The position numbers were made by a program, and so were the translations under genes. From the NCBI RefSeq assembly GCF_000813125.1, contig NZ_BASE01000088.1, forward strand, positions 1 to 57,729: a DNA stretch of 57,729 nucleotides, in the 5' to 3' direction. The notes beneath the pieces were generated by a model. The model was given only the letters and a program-made list of their open reading frames with translations, was not told the origin of the DNA and made no database searches. The stretch's first letter is position 1, and every line of letters begins with the position of its first letter. This document shows, piece by piece, positions 41,700 to 50,300 of this stretch. The stretch comes from Mesobacillus selenatarsenatis SF-1 (GTDB lineage: Bacteria; Bacillota; Bacilli; Bacillales; Cytobacillaceae).

Positions 41700-41969
41700 T
41701 CAGCCTACAAACCTTGTAAGATTTGAAAATATTTCACTCGCATAGCTCAGCATATAACTTAACATCCACGGACCAAAGAAAACGACTCCGACCAGGACGG
41801 CCACAATCTTTGGGACAAAAGCCAGTGTCTGTTCCTGGATTTGCGTAGTTGCCTGAAAAATACTGACGATCAAACCAACTACCAGTGCAAGTATCAGTAA
41901 AGGCCCTGAAATCATTAAAACTGTATAAATTCCTCGTTCAGCTATCGAAATAACCGCTTCTGATGTCAT
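41700..41969 (-). CDS. fliQ: Flagellar export protein FliQ
   Basis: An 89-residue, two-helix membrane protein of the export gate. Residues about 13-37 and 50-75 are hydrophobic, and TQIQEQTLAFVPKIV is the family signature. The ATG at 41969 has AGGTGA about 6 nt upstream; an ATG two codons earlier overlaps that site. Confidence 0.96.
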   Translation of the reverse strand: MTSEAVISIAERGIYTVLMISGPLLILALVVGLIVSIFQATTQIQEQTLAFVPKIVAVLVGVVFFGPWMLSYMLSYASEIFSNLTRFVG

Positions 41970-41983
41970 TTTCATTCACCTGC

Positions 41984-42649
41984 TTAAAAACTTTGTAATA
42001 ATGATTTCACGACTAAATACCATCCATCTACCATGACAAAAAGCAAAATTTTAAATGGGAGTGAAATCATGACTGGCGGAAGCATCATCATCCCCATCGA
42101 CATCAGGACACTTGCCACAACCATATCGATCACCAGAAAAGGAATAAATATCATGAATCCAATTTGGAATGCTGTTTTGATTTCACTGATGGCAAATGCC
42201 GGGACAAGGGCTGTCAGAGGGATATCCTGAACGGATTCAGGCGTCTCAGCCTTTGAATACTCAAGAAATAACGCTAAATCCTTCTGCCTCGTATGAGCGC
42301 TCATGAATTCCTTGAAAGGGATAGATGCCCTCTCATACGCTTGCTCCAAATTGATTTCTTCATTAAATAAAGGCGTCAGAGCTTGTTCATTCACTTCATG
42401 GAAAGTAGGGGCCATGATGAAGAATGACAGGAACATCGCAAGTCCGACCAACACTTGGTTGGGCGGCATTTGCTGTGTTGCAAGCGCCGTTCTGACAAAG
42501 GAAAGAACGATGATGATCCTTGTAAAACTTGTCATTAAAATCAAGATGCCTGGCGCAATAGAAAGTACAGTCAGCAGGAGCATCAGCTTTACGGATGTCG
42601 ATACACTCTCAGGAGTACTGCTGTTGAAAAACTCCATAAACTCATTCAT
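41984..42649 (-). CDS. fliP: Flagellar export protein FliP
   Basis: A 221-residue export gate protein (B. subtilis FliP is 221). It has four membrane segments and the FliP signatures MTSFTRIIIVLSFVRTALAT, QQMPPNQVLVGLA and AFQIGFMIFIPFLVIDMVVA. The frame runs upstream to 42712 inside fliO; the ATG at 42649 gives the normal length, has AAGGG upstream and overlaps the fliO end by 8 bp. Confidence 0.95.
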   Translation of the reverse strand: MNEFMEFFNSSTPESVSTSVKLMLLLTVLSIAPGILILMTSFTRIIIVLSFVRTALATQQMPPNQVLVGLAMFLSFFIMAPTFHEVNEQALTPLFNEEINLEQAYERASIPFKEFMSAHTRQKDLALFLEYSKAETPESVQDIPLTALVPAFAISEIKTAFQIGFMIFIPFLVIDMVVASVLMSMGMMMLPPVMISLPFKILLFVMVDGWYLVVKSLLQSF

Positions 42650-43295
42650 CTTTTTCTGACCCTTTCTTTTGTATCTCCTCAAGCATTTTCTTTCTTCCGC
42701 TCGCCATATCACTCAGTTGATTCTTCAGTAACGCGGAAAATTCTGAACGCTGATTGCCGCCATCTTTCTTCGCTCTTTTAAGCAACTTTGTCACAATATC
42801 GCTTGGCTGTACAAGCTGCTCCATTTTATTGTTATATTCCTGAATGACTTGGCTGTACTCTTCCGGGTCGTCTATTTCTTTTAAAAGCTGTATATTTTCT
42901 CCCACACCAACGATGAGCAGCTTATTGCCCGCTTTAACGATCTGGACTGACCTGTTAGCGCCAAGGCTTGTGCCTCCTAGATTCTCAACAAGCTGGGAGC
43001 TTTTATACATGATGCTCTTCTTATTGATGAATTTGAGGAGAAAGTAAATTAATGCTGCCACAAAGGCGGTAGCAAGGATCATCCTGAGAAAATCGAGGAA
43101 ACCGACCCCTACTTGGGATTTCTTATCGTCTGATTGCTTTGTTGTCTTATCTGCCTGTCCATCATCACACGACTGATCTTTCAAACAATCCTTCACGCTG
43201 TTATTTAGCTGCTCTGCGCCCGCCAAATCAATGGGACTGAACAGAGCAGCTAATAAGAAAAGAATTGTCGAGGCAGTTCGGATTAATCTTAACAA
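42642..43295 (-). CDS. fliO: Flagellar biosynthesis protein FliO/FliZ
   Basis: About 217 residues. A signal peptide (LIRTASTILFLLAALFSPI) is followed by a short extracellular part with two cysteines in DCLKDQSCDDG, one membrane segment (about 65-90) and a cytoplasmic FliO domain (VENLGGTSLGANRSVQIVKA and LLIVGVGE). FliO helps assemble the FliP ring. The frame opens with GTG at 43304; a TTG at 43295 has AGAGGGTG 6 nt upstream and is likelier. In B. subtilis the gene is called fliZ. Confidence 0.9.
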   Translation of the reverse strand: MLRLIRTASTILFLLAALFSPIDLAGAEQLNNSVKDCLKDQSCDDGQADKTTKQSDDKKSQVGVGFLDFLRMILATAFVAALIYFLLKFINKKSIMYKSSQLVENLGGTSLGANRSVQIVKAGNKLLIVGVGENIQLLKEIDDPEEYSQVIQEYNNKMEQLVQPSDIVTKLLKRAKKDGGNQRSEFSALLKNQLSDMASGRKKMLEEIQKKGSEKDE

Positions 43296-43325
43296 TTGCC
43301 GCACCCTCTAAATGATAAAAGTTCA

Positions 43326-43688
43326 CTAACTCAGTGTTTTAGAAATCGCTTCAATAACGCGGTCTGCCTGGAATGGTTTTACAATGAAATCTTTGGCTCC
43401 TGCCTGGATTGCATCAATGACCATCGCTTGCTGGCCCATTGCTGAACACATGATGACCTTTGCGTTCGGATTGATCTTCTTGATTTCCTTTAAAGAAGTG
43501 ATGCCGTCCATTTCCGGCATTGTGATATCCATTGTGACAAGGTCAGGCTGGAATTCTTTATATTTTTCAAGTGCCTGTGCACCGTCTGCTGCTTCTGCGA
43601 CAACTTCAAAGCCGTTCTTTGTCAAAATGTCCTTAATCATCATTCTCATGAAAGCCGCATCGTCTACGACTAAAATCTTGTTTGCCAT
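43326..43688 (-). CDS. cheY: Chemotaxis response regulator CheY
   Basis: A 120-residue single-domain receiver. Asp9, Asp10, phospho-acceptor Asp54 (VTMDITMPEMDG), the Ser/Thr switch (MCSAMG) and Lys in FIVKPF are all present. CheY-P binds FliM and FliY at the motor; in Bacillus it promotes counter-clockwise smooth swimming. It sits between fliY and fliO. Confidence 0.97.
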   Translation of the reverse strand: MANKILVVDDAAFMRMMIKDILTKNGFEVVAEAADGAQALEKYKEFQPDLVTMDITMPEMDGITSLKEIKKINPNAKVIMCSAMGQQAMVIDAIQAGAKDFIVKPFQADRVIEAISKTLS

Positions 43689-43706
43689 TGGAATTCCTCC
43701 TGTAGG

Positions 43707-44972
43707 TTATTTCAATTTTTTAATGCGATCGCTCTGGCTGATTATATCCGTAACACGAACTCCAAAATTCTCATCAATCACAACTACTTCACCCTGTGCA
43801 ATCAGGCGATTGTTAACAAGAATATCGACTGGTTCTCCAGCTAGTTTGTCTAGTTCGATAATTGAACCCGACCCCAGCTCGAGGATGTCCCTGACCGAAC
43901 GTTTCGTTCTGCCAAGTTCAACTGTGACCTGCAGCGGGATATCAAGCAGCATATCCAGGTTCTTTGTCTCCGCCTGCTGTGTCTGTACTGTCTCAAAACT
44001 AGAGAATACTGCAGGTTGAACAGTTGGCTGCGCACCCGGCATCACATGTCCAATATGCTGTGGTCCTGATTGCATTGGCTGTGAATAGCCGTATCCTTGT
44101 TGAACGCCCTGATTGGTTTGTGGCTGATAAAAAGCCGGCTCCTGCTGCACCTGATATTCTGGCTGCTGCATCGGCTGAGTTTGGGCGTAGTTGGGCTGTT
44201 CTTGTGATGTAATTGAATGATTAAGTTCAACCTGATTGCTAGGTGGCGCTTGAGTTTCAGGTGCAGTTTCAGGTGTATGTGCTCCACCGGGATTCAATAA
44301 TTCATCAACCAGACTTTTAGCGAAACTGACGGGCAAAAGCTGCATAATATTTGAATCTATCAAATTGCCAATCTTTAACGAGAATGATACCTTCACCAAA
44401 ATATCGTCTTCAGGAATTGAATCAGTACCTTCACCTTCAACGACATTCAACAGATTGATATTCGGAGGTGAAATATCGACTCTTTTACTGAATACTGTCG
44501 ACATCGAGGTTGCCGCAGATCCCATCATCTGGTTCATAGCCTCTTGTACGGCACTCAGCTGAATCTCATCAAGTAAATCCCTTGGGTTCAATCCATCGCC
44601 ACCTAGCATTAAATCGGCGATAATCGCAGCGTCATTTTGCTGGATAACAAGCATATTGCTGCCGGTAAATCCTTCGGTATAATATACCTGCACTGCTACA
44701 TAAGGATCTGGAAAAGCTTCTTCAAGTTTTGACCTATGCACAGCTGTAACCGTAGGGGTATTAATTTCCACCTTCTGGTTCAATAAAGTTGATAGTGCGG
44801 TAGCTGAACTACCGAATGATATATTGCCTATTTCTCCTAACGCATCTCTTTCCATAAAAGAAAAATAGTCATCTACATTAATGGTACTTTCTGTTTCTTC
44901 TGCTTCATCAGAGGTTCCTCTTAGAAGCGCATCAATTTCATCTTGAGATAACATGTCATCGCTCACCATCAT
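43707..44972 (-). CDS. fliY: Flagellar switch protein / CheY-P phosphatase FliY
   Basis: About 421 residues. The N-terminal MLSQDEIDALL resembles the CheY-P-binding peptide of FliM. The middle CheC-like domain has two phosphatase helices (GEIGNISFGSSATALS and VQEAMNQMMGSAATSMS). A long Q/P-rich linker (about 235-335) leads to a C-terminal FliN/SpoA domain (LLDIPLQVTVELGRTKRSVR). It overlaps the fliM end. Several starts are possible (ATG at 44972, ATG at 44969); GGGGGGAG lies 4-8 nt before them. Confidence 0.95.
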   Translation of the reverse strand: MMVSDDMLSQDEIDALLRGTSDEAEETESTINVDDYFSFMERDALGEIGNISFGSSATALSTLLNQKVEINTPTVTAVHRSKLEEAFPDPYVAVQVYYTEGFTGSNMLVIQQNDAAIIADLMLGGDGLNPRDLLDEIQLSAVQEAMNQMMGSAATSMSTVFSKRVDISPPNINLLNVVEGEGTDSIPEDDILVKVSFSLKIGNLIDSNIMQLLPVSFAKSLVDELLNPGGAHTPETAPETQAPPSNQVELNHSITSQEQPNYAQTQPMQQPEYQVQQEPAFYQPQTNQGVQQGYGYSQPMQSGPQHIGHVMPGAQPTVQPAVFSSFETVQTQQAETKNLDMLLDIPLQVTVELGRTKRSVRDILELGSGSIIELDKLAGEPVDILVNNRLIAQGEVVVIDENFGVRVTDIISQSDRIKKLK

Positions 44973-45957
44973 CGTCTCCCCCCTTAAATGTATCAAACAC
45001 TTGAATGGCTAACTTTTTGTTGATTTTCCCTGGCTGTCCTACAAATTTAGGGATATCTCCGACTTTTATCAGTAATGGTTTATCAATCTGCTGATTCAAT
45101 TCAATCACGTCGCCGATCTCAAGCATTAAGAAGTCCTGGATCGATATTTCAGATGAACCAATTTCAGCTGTAATTGAAACATCAGCTTTCTGGATTTCAC
45201 TTTGCAATACTGAATTTTCGATTGGCAAGCTTTGTTTCTTATCGGACTGCATCCAATATTTCACTGACAACTTAGGAATGATCGGTTCAAGGACCACGTG
45301 AGGAATACAGATATTGATCATTCCGCTTGCTTCTCCGATCGTGGTATTCAGTGAAATGACCACGACGGTTTCATTTGGCGAAACCATCTGCAAGAACTGC
45401 GGATTGATTTCGAATTCTGAAAGCTGCGGATCGATATCAGAAATCGAGCTCCATGCCTCCCGGAAATTTTCAAAAGCTTTCTCGAACATATTTGACATGA
45501 TCCTGGTTTCGATTTCAGTCAAGCTATCGACTTTATTATGGCTTGTCCCTTTTCCTCCAAGCAGCCTGTCCATCATTGCGTATGCAATATTCGGATTAAC
45601 CTCCATCAGGATTCTGCCTTCCAGAGGTTCTACATCGAATACATTCAAGATTGTCATCTTGGGAATGGACCGGATGAATTCCTCATAAGGAATCTGATCA
45701 GCTGACGCGACACTAATATTGACATAGGTCCTTAACTGAGCTGAGAAAAAGGTCGTCAATAGCCGGGCAAAGTTTTCATGAATACGGGTAAGGCTGCGGA
45801 TCTGGTCTTTCGAGAAACGCAAAGCTCTTCTAAAATCATATACTTTAACCCTTTTTTCTACTTGTTCTTTCTTTAATTCATCCGCATCCATTTCTCCTGT
45901 TGATAAAGCGGATAACAAAGCATCTATTTCGCTTTGCGATAGTACCTCTCCCGACAT
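44956..45957 (-). CDS. fliM: Flagellar motor switch protein FliM
   Basis: A 333-residue C-ring protein (B. subtilis FliM is 332). The N-terminal VLSQSEIDALLSAL binds CheY-P. The middle domain follows RRALRFSKDQIRSL and FARLLTTFFSAQLR, and the C-terminal SpoA-like domain includes SIQDFLMLEIGDVIELNQ. The ATG at 45957 has GGAGGTG 7 nt upstream and is preferred to an in-frame start at 45972. Confidence 0.96.
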   Translation of the reverse strand: MSGEVLSQSEIDALLSALSTGEMDADELKKEQVEKRVKVYDFRRALRFSKDQIRSLTRIHENFARLLTTFFSAQLRTYVNISVASADQIPYEEFIRSIPKMTILNVFDVEPLEGRILMEVNPNIAYAMMDRLLGGKGTSHNKVDSLTEIETRIMSNMFEKAFENFREAWSSISDIDPQLSEFEINPQFLQMVSPNETVVVISLNTTIGEASGMINICIPHVVLEPIIPKLSVKYWMQSDKKQSLPIENSVLQSEIQKADVSITAEIGSSEISIQDFLMLEIGDVIELNQQIDKPLLIKVGDIPKFVGQPGKINKKLAIQVFDTFKGGDDDGER

Positions 45958-45999
45958 TCTCTTCACCTCCATGTGGTTACGGTAATTTAATTCATTCTG

Positions 46000-46428
46000 T
46001 TATTGGAGGAGAGAACCCGTTATATAGACCTTATTGATTTTCCCATCCTGCATCAGGTCATTCAACTTCGCTTTAAGGGTTTCTTCAAGGTTCATCTTGC
46101 CTTCCTTGCCTTGCAGCTCTTCCGCTTTTTTCTCGGATAGTTCATAAATAATCAGGTTTTTCACCTGAAAATCTCTCTTTTGCAACTCTTCTTTTGCTTT
46201 TTTGCCGTCTGTTTCAATTTTAAAAGAAATTTTAATAAAATCATTCGATGCCAAATTCGTTGTTACCTCAGGGATGTCCACCGAAGCTTCCAGCACCTCA
46301 TCGATGCTTGGTTTTTTTTCGCCATCCTCAGCACTAAGCTTCATAACCGCTACAACTGCAATAGTCCCTACGAGCAATATGGCTACCAGCATGACCGACA
46401 TAATCATTACTAGCTTATTATTCTTCAT
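46000..46428 (-). CDS. fliL: Flagellar basal body protein FliL
   Basis: A 142-residue single-pass membrane protein with a membrane segment at about 8-30 and an extracellular domain related to stomatin-like folds. It surrounds stators and supports motor torque. The ATG at 46428 (MKNNKLVMI) has GGAGG 8-9 nt upstream and overlaps flbD by 11 bp. Confidence 0.93.
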   Translation of the reverse strand: MKNNKLVMIMSVMLVAILLVGTIAVVAVMKLSAEDGEKKPSIDEVLEASVDIPEVTTNLASNDFIKISFKIETDGKKAKEELQKRDFQVKNLIIYELSEKKAEELQGKEGKMNLEETLKAKLNDLMQDGKINKVYITGSLLQ

Positions 46429-46639
46429 GATTCTGTTCCTCCAACACTCGCCCTCCAAGAAGGCCGACACTCTGATAAAATTCCTGAATTAATTTGCTCA
46501 CTTCATCTTCACTTTCCCTTACAACATACTTTCGCCCATTGGTTAATGTAATCGTTGTGTCTGGAAAAGCTTCAACCACTTCAATAAATAATGAATTAAT
46601 TCTAAATGACTTACCGTTTAATTTAGTTACTTTGATCAC
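46418..46639 (-). CDS. flbD: FlbD family flagellar protein (SwrD)
   Basis: A 73-residue FlbD-family protein starting MIKVTKLNGKSFRINSLFIE, with TTITLTNGRKYVVRES. The B. subtilis homologue (YlzI/SwrD) raises flagellar motor power for swarming. It lies between flgE and fliL, as there. Confidence 0.92.
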   Translation of the reverse strand: MIKVTKLNGKSFRINSLFIEVVEAFPDTTITLTNGRKYVVRESEDEVSKLIQEFYQSVGLLGGRVLEEQNHEE

Positions 46640-46648
46640 AATAATTCA

Positions 46649-46680
46649 CAGGGGCTAAAAGGATTACCCTTTCAGCCCTG
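46649..46680 (-). other. Intercistronic hairpin between flgE and flbD
   Basis: Two 14-nt arms (46649-46662 and 46667-46680) pair with few mismatches around a 4-nt loop; the arm ends are CAGGGGC and GCCCTG. There is no T run on the minus strand. It fits an mRNA stabilising or processing hairpin rather than a terminator. Confidence 0.5.
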
Positions 46681-46693
46681 CTCCTCTCCTAGT

Positions 46694-47917
46694 CTATCGT
46701 TTTAAGTTTACGAGCTCCTGGAGGATTTCATCAGATGTTGTAATAATTCTGGTATTCGCCTGGAAACCACGCTGAGCCGTAATCATTTCAGTAAACTCTT
46801 CCGAAAGGTCTACATTGGACATTTCAAGTGCTCCTGCCGCGATGGAACCCCTGCCTTCACCAGGAACATTGATATTAGCTGTACCAGAGTTGACTGACTC
46901 CTGGAATGTGTTGTTACCTATCTTGGAAAGCCCTGATGGATTACTGAATTTAGCAAGTGCAAGCTGTCCAAGCGTCAATACTAATCCATTCGAGAATACA
47001 CCATTTATCTCACCAGTTGAGCCGATGTTGAAGCTCTCAAGTGATCCCTGGGTATTGCCGTCAGGATAAGCGTTCGCGTCCATGCTGCCGCCTTCCTTGG
47101 TTAAGTCTTTGATTGGCATTAGCACAGTTAGGTCCCTGGCACCATTACTACCATCATTAACCTTTAGAGTTAGAGATAAGTCTGCTGGCGGATTTGTAGG
47201 ATCAAAATCAGGTATTGTAATTGTACGCTCAACAACATTTGCGTTTGGATTGTTAGGATCAACTGTGATTGATTTATCAGTAAAGGCGAACTTCCAAGAT
47301 CCTGAAGAAGCATCAACCGGCGAGATTTTCAAATCAATCACATGCTCGATCCCTTCATCATCCACTACCTTGATTTGCTGAAGTAATTCTGAATTGCCCT
47401 TCGCGTCCTTTGGAAGGTTACCCTTCATTACTAATTCAGTCGTCTGTTTAGCTGGCAAAAGCGCATTAACGTTAACAGTTATATCTTCTAACTGACCGAT
47501 TTGATTATAAGATTGCACTTTCAAACCTTCACCTGTAACAAGTGTCCCATTATCATCCAAGTAGAAGTTTCCTGCACGGGTATACATCTGTGATTGACCT
47601 TGTTTTACAACAAAATACCCATCGCCTGAAATCGCAAGGTCAAGGGCGCGTCCTGTTGTTTGCAAGCTTGATTGAGTGTCGATCATATCGATGGTCGCAA
47701 TCGTGGAGCCCAGTCCAACCTGCATTGGGTTCTTTCCGCCCTTGTTCTCTGTAGCAGCACTTGCGCCCGAAATTGTTTGATTCATAGTGTCCTTAAAAGT
47801 AACACGGCCCTTTTTGAAGCCGTATGTATTTACATTGGCAATATTGTTTCCAATCACATCAAGTTTTGTTTGGAAGTTTTTCATCCCACTGATTCCTGAG
47901 TACATTGAACGAAGCAT
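46694..47917 (-). CDS. flgE: Flagellar hook protein FlgE (long form)
   Basis: A 407-residue hook subunit. The conserved N-terminal D0 helix (MLRSMYSGISGMKNFQTKLD, then GNNIANVNTYGFKKGR), the GDGYFVV motif and the C-terminal ALEMSNVDLSEEFTEMI and AQRGFQANTRIITTSDEIL are all present. About 140 residues more than B. subtilis FlgE (264) lie in the middle (about 145-300), consistent with an outer hook domain. AGGAG lies 9-10 nt before the ATG. Assembly uses the FlgD cap, and length is set by FliK/FlhB. Confidence 0.95.
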   Translation of the reverse strand: MLRSMYSGISGMKNFQTKLDVIGNNIANVNTYGFKKGRVTFKDTMNQTISGASAATENKGGKNPMQVGLGSTIATIDMIDTQSSLQTTGRALDLAISGDGYFVVKQGQSQMYTRAGNFYLDDNGTLVTGEGLKVQSYNQIGQLEDITVNVNALLPAKQTTELVMKGNLPKDAKGNSELLQQIKVVDDEGIEHVIDLKISPVDASSGSWKFAFTDKSITVDPNNPNANVVERTITIPDFDPTNPPADLSLTLKVNDGSNGARDLTVLMPIKDLTKEGGSMDANAYPDGNTQGSLESFNIGSTGEINGVFSNGLVLTLGQLALAKFSNPSGLSKIGNNTFQESVNSGTANINVPGEGRGSIAAGALEMSNVDLSEEFTEMITAQRGFQANTRIITTSDEILQELVNLKR

Positions 47918-47997
47918 TATTTAAAACTCCTTTCGATTTGGGGGCTGCTTCAATCGGTCCACAGCCCAGGCCTCCGTAAAGGTCCAGCCTTTTCATT
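47918..47997 (-). other. Structured 80-bp spacer before flgE
   Basis: GGGCTG (47942-47947) and CAGCCC (47962-47967) can pair, and the sequence GGTCCA occurs twice (about 47957 and 47981). There is no T run. It is unusually GC-rich and long for this compact operon and could be an mRNA structure acting on flgE translation or stability. Confidence 0.4.
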
Positions 47998-48387
47998 TTA
48001 ATTTTCCATGACAATTGTTCCATTTATATTGGTAAATATTTGTTCCTCTGCCTCCTGCCTTCCCATTGCGGTAATGACTGTGTTGTTTTTCGCACTGACA
48101 ATCAACGCCGCGTCTTTCAGCAGGACAAGCGAATCACTCACGCCCTTGGCCTTAGCCTGACTAACTTTTTCCTCAATCCTGTTCCAGCGCTCCTGCGATA
48201 TATTGATTCCCCGCTGCTCCAGCCGTTCAGTTGCATGCTTGCTTATGGTCAGTTGATTCTTTGATTGAATTGCACTTTGCAATTGTAAGGAAAAAGGTGT
48301 TTGTGTTAATTTGTCGGCTTTTACAGGTTTATGGTGTGTCCTGTTAACAGGCAGTGAATGAATTGGATGAAAGCTTGTTTTATCCAT
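47998..48387 (-). CDS. Flagellar operon protein (TIGR02530-like)
   Basis: A 129-residue protein of the small family called flagellar operon protein, found between flgD and flgE in many Firmicutes. The conserved part is SKHATERLEQRGINIS followed by a helix and the ALIVSAKNNTVITAMGR strand region. It has no signal peptide or membrane segment. A hook-assembly role is inferred from position only. From memory it is absent from the B. subtilis 168 operon. Confidence 0.85.
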   Translation of the reverse strand: MDKTSFHPIHSLPVNRTHHKPVKADKLTQTPFSLQLQSAIQSKNQLTISKHATERLEQRGINISQERWNRIEEKVSQAKAKGVSDSLVLLKDAALIVSAKNNTVITAMGRQEAEEQIFTNINGTIVMEN

Positions 48388-48404
48388 TACATCACTTCCT
48401 TACG

Positions 48405-49034
48405 TTATTGAATTTTGGTGATCTGTGAAGAAATGATGCTTGTTTTATTCTCATCATCTAGCAAATAGGATGTTTTGCCATTCTTAAATGAAACAGACAG
48501 GACATTAGCTGATTTTTCTTGTTTATTTTCATCAAGATAAGTAATTGTTTTCCCAATCAGCATACTCGCCTGCAACATATGATTTTCACTGGATAACTCA
48601 TTGATTTGAGAAATGTTCGCCGGTTCAAGGGTCGTGCCATCTTCAAGCACAAATGAAACGGTGTCTTCTTTGAATTGTACAGATGCTACCTTCCCATTTC
48701 CCTGTTGAACGGTTTCCGCGCCATTTGCTGTTTCAATCTTATGCCATGTGACATCTTTGCCCACAAACTGGCTATAGGAAATCATTTTATTTTGCTGTTC
48801 AGCCTGTACAAATCGATCGATTGATTTCCCCATATTCGTGATTTGCTCAAGTGTCGAAAATGTTGCCATTTGAGCTATGAAATCTTTATCCTGCATCGGA
48901 TTCATAGGATCCTGATTCTGAAGCTGTGTCATCAGAATTTTTAAGAAATCATCTTTCCCAAGAATATCTGAACCAGCTTTCCTGTCCTTTTGAAGATTCG
49001 ACAGCAGATAAGAAGAATTAATACTATTCACCAT
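48405..49034 (-). CDS. flgD: Flagellar hook cap protein FlgD
   Basis: A 209-residue hook-capping protein. The conserved export region DILGKDDFLKILMTQLQNQD / PMNPMQDKDFIAQMATFSTL is followed by a variable C-terminal domain with FLVGK-like beta segments. It is required for FlgE polymerisation and is lost when the hook is complete. AGGAG lies 7 nt before the ATG. Confidence 0.94.
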   Translation of the reverse strand: MVNSINSSYLLSNLQKDRKAGSDILGKDDFLKILMTQLQNQDPMNPMQDKDFIAQMATFSTLEQITNMGKSIDRFVQAEQQNKMISYSQFVGKDVTWHKIETANGAETVQQGNGKVASVQFKEDTVSFVLEDGTTLEPANISQINELSSENHMLQASMLIGKTITYLDENKQEKSANVLSVSFKNGKTSYLLDDENKTSIISSQITKIQ

Positions 49035-49044
49035 GATCTGTCTC

Positions 49045-50271
49045 CTATACTTCAGTATTTAGCAGTGCTTCTTCGAAGGAAAGGTTAAAATCGCCTTTTT
49101 CTTCTTTCTTTTCCTGCTTCCCTCTGTCAGGCTGCCTCTCCTGTTGCTGAGAATCTCTATTCATGAATCGTTCTTGCTGGGCCTGCTGCTGAGTCACTTC
49201 AATTCTTTCTACTGAAAGGTTTTGTGCCGCAAAGGCCTGCTTGAGACCATTAATCTGGGATTCCAGCGTTTCTTTTGCCGTGCCAGATGTAGTTATGATT
49301 CTGGCCATCATCGTTTGATCCTTTTGGAAGAGCTCTATACGGATACTGCCAAGGTGCTCAGGGAATAGTTTAATGAATAGTTTTTGTGTTCCCCCACTGT
49401 TCATGAAATGCGATTTTGAAAGAATCGATTCAAATTGCTTCATTAATTGTTCAGATGAAACCGGTCTTTCAGGGCTATTCATCGTTAACATCAATTGTTC
49501 AGCCTTTGTCATCTGTGGGAGATAAGCAACAGTTCCTGCTGGACCGTCCGTCTTTAATCCTGAGCTACTCTCTGTAGAAGTAATTTTTTTTGAGTTTGCA
49601 AGGTTTAGATCACTCGCTAACTGGGTAAATCTTTTTTGTAAATAATCTGTATGAGAATTTGGTTTACCCGTATCTAAGAGGTTCTTTAATTCTTCACCAA
49701 GATTTTTCAGTGATTCCTTAACAGAATCAGAGCTTTTATATGCGTTCCCATCAGCATATCTCGTCATTAACTCCAGAAGCTTTAATGCCTTTAATGTCTG
49801 CAAATCATTTTGTTCTAACTTCACCAGTAATTGATTTCCATTTTGATTGGCGATTCCCGTTATTATTGCCGCTAAGGATGACAATAGCTCATCTTCAGAG
49901 GCACTCTCGATATCACCTTCACTGTTACCGGTCCATTTTTGGATAAAAAGTTTCAAATCTTCTTTGTTGATTCCAAAATGGGCCAGCGCCTTAGTCAATA
50001 GATTTTCAGAGTCTGAATTCAACCCATCCAGCAACTTCATTCCATCTTCCAAGTCTAAAAGGTCTTTTATGTTGATCATTTCCGCCAAGGCACCCAAGCT
50101 TTCAAGGTTTTTTTCACCCTGCGCAGATTCGGTTGATGGTATTGAATCTGCTTTTCCGGATAAGACTGTTGACATTAATCCGGCAAAGCTTCCACCATTT
50201 ACTGCCTTTTCGGAGACTTTCTGATTTCCCGTAACAATGGTATTAAAAAATCCAAGACCTCCTATTTCCAT
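49045..50271 (-). CDS. fliK: Flagellar hook-length control protein FliK
   Basis: A 408-residue secreted ruler. The N-terminal part (1-270) is low in conservation. The C-terminal Flg_hook domain (about 290-370) has LFIKLFPEHLGSIRIELFQ and LKQAFAAQNLSVERIEV, which interact with FlhB to switch export. The tail is Q/E/K-rich (about 370-400). A strong GGAGGTG precedes the ATG. Confidence 0.93.
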   Translation of the reverse strand: MEIGGLGFFNTIVTGNQKVSEKAVNGGSFAGLMSTVLSGKADSIPSTESAQGEKNLESLGALAEMINIKDLLDLEDGMKLLDGLNSDSENLLTKALAHFGINKEDLKLFIQKWTGNSEGDIESASEDELLSSLAAIITGIANQNGNQLLVKLEQNDLQTLKALKLLELMTRYADGNAYKSSDSVKESLKNLGEELKNLLDTGKPNSHTDYLQKRFTQLASDLNLANSKKITSTESSSGLKTDGPAGTVAYLPQMTKAEQLMLTMNSPERPVSSEQLMKQFESILSKSHFMNSGGTQKLFIKLFPEHLGSIRIELFQKDQTMMARIITTSGTAKETLESQINGLKQAFAAQNLSVERIEVTQQQAQQERFMNRDSQQQERQPDRGKQEKKEEKGDFNLSFEEALLNTEV

Positions 50272-50300
50272 TTTTTCACCTCCTCTCAGATTTCGTCAGA

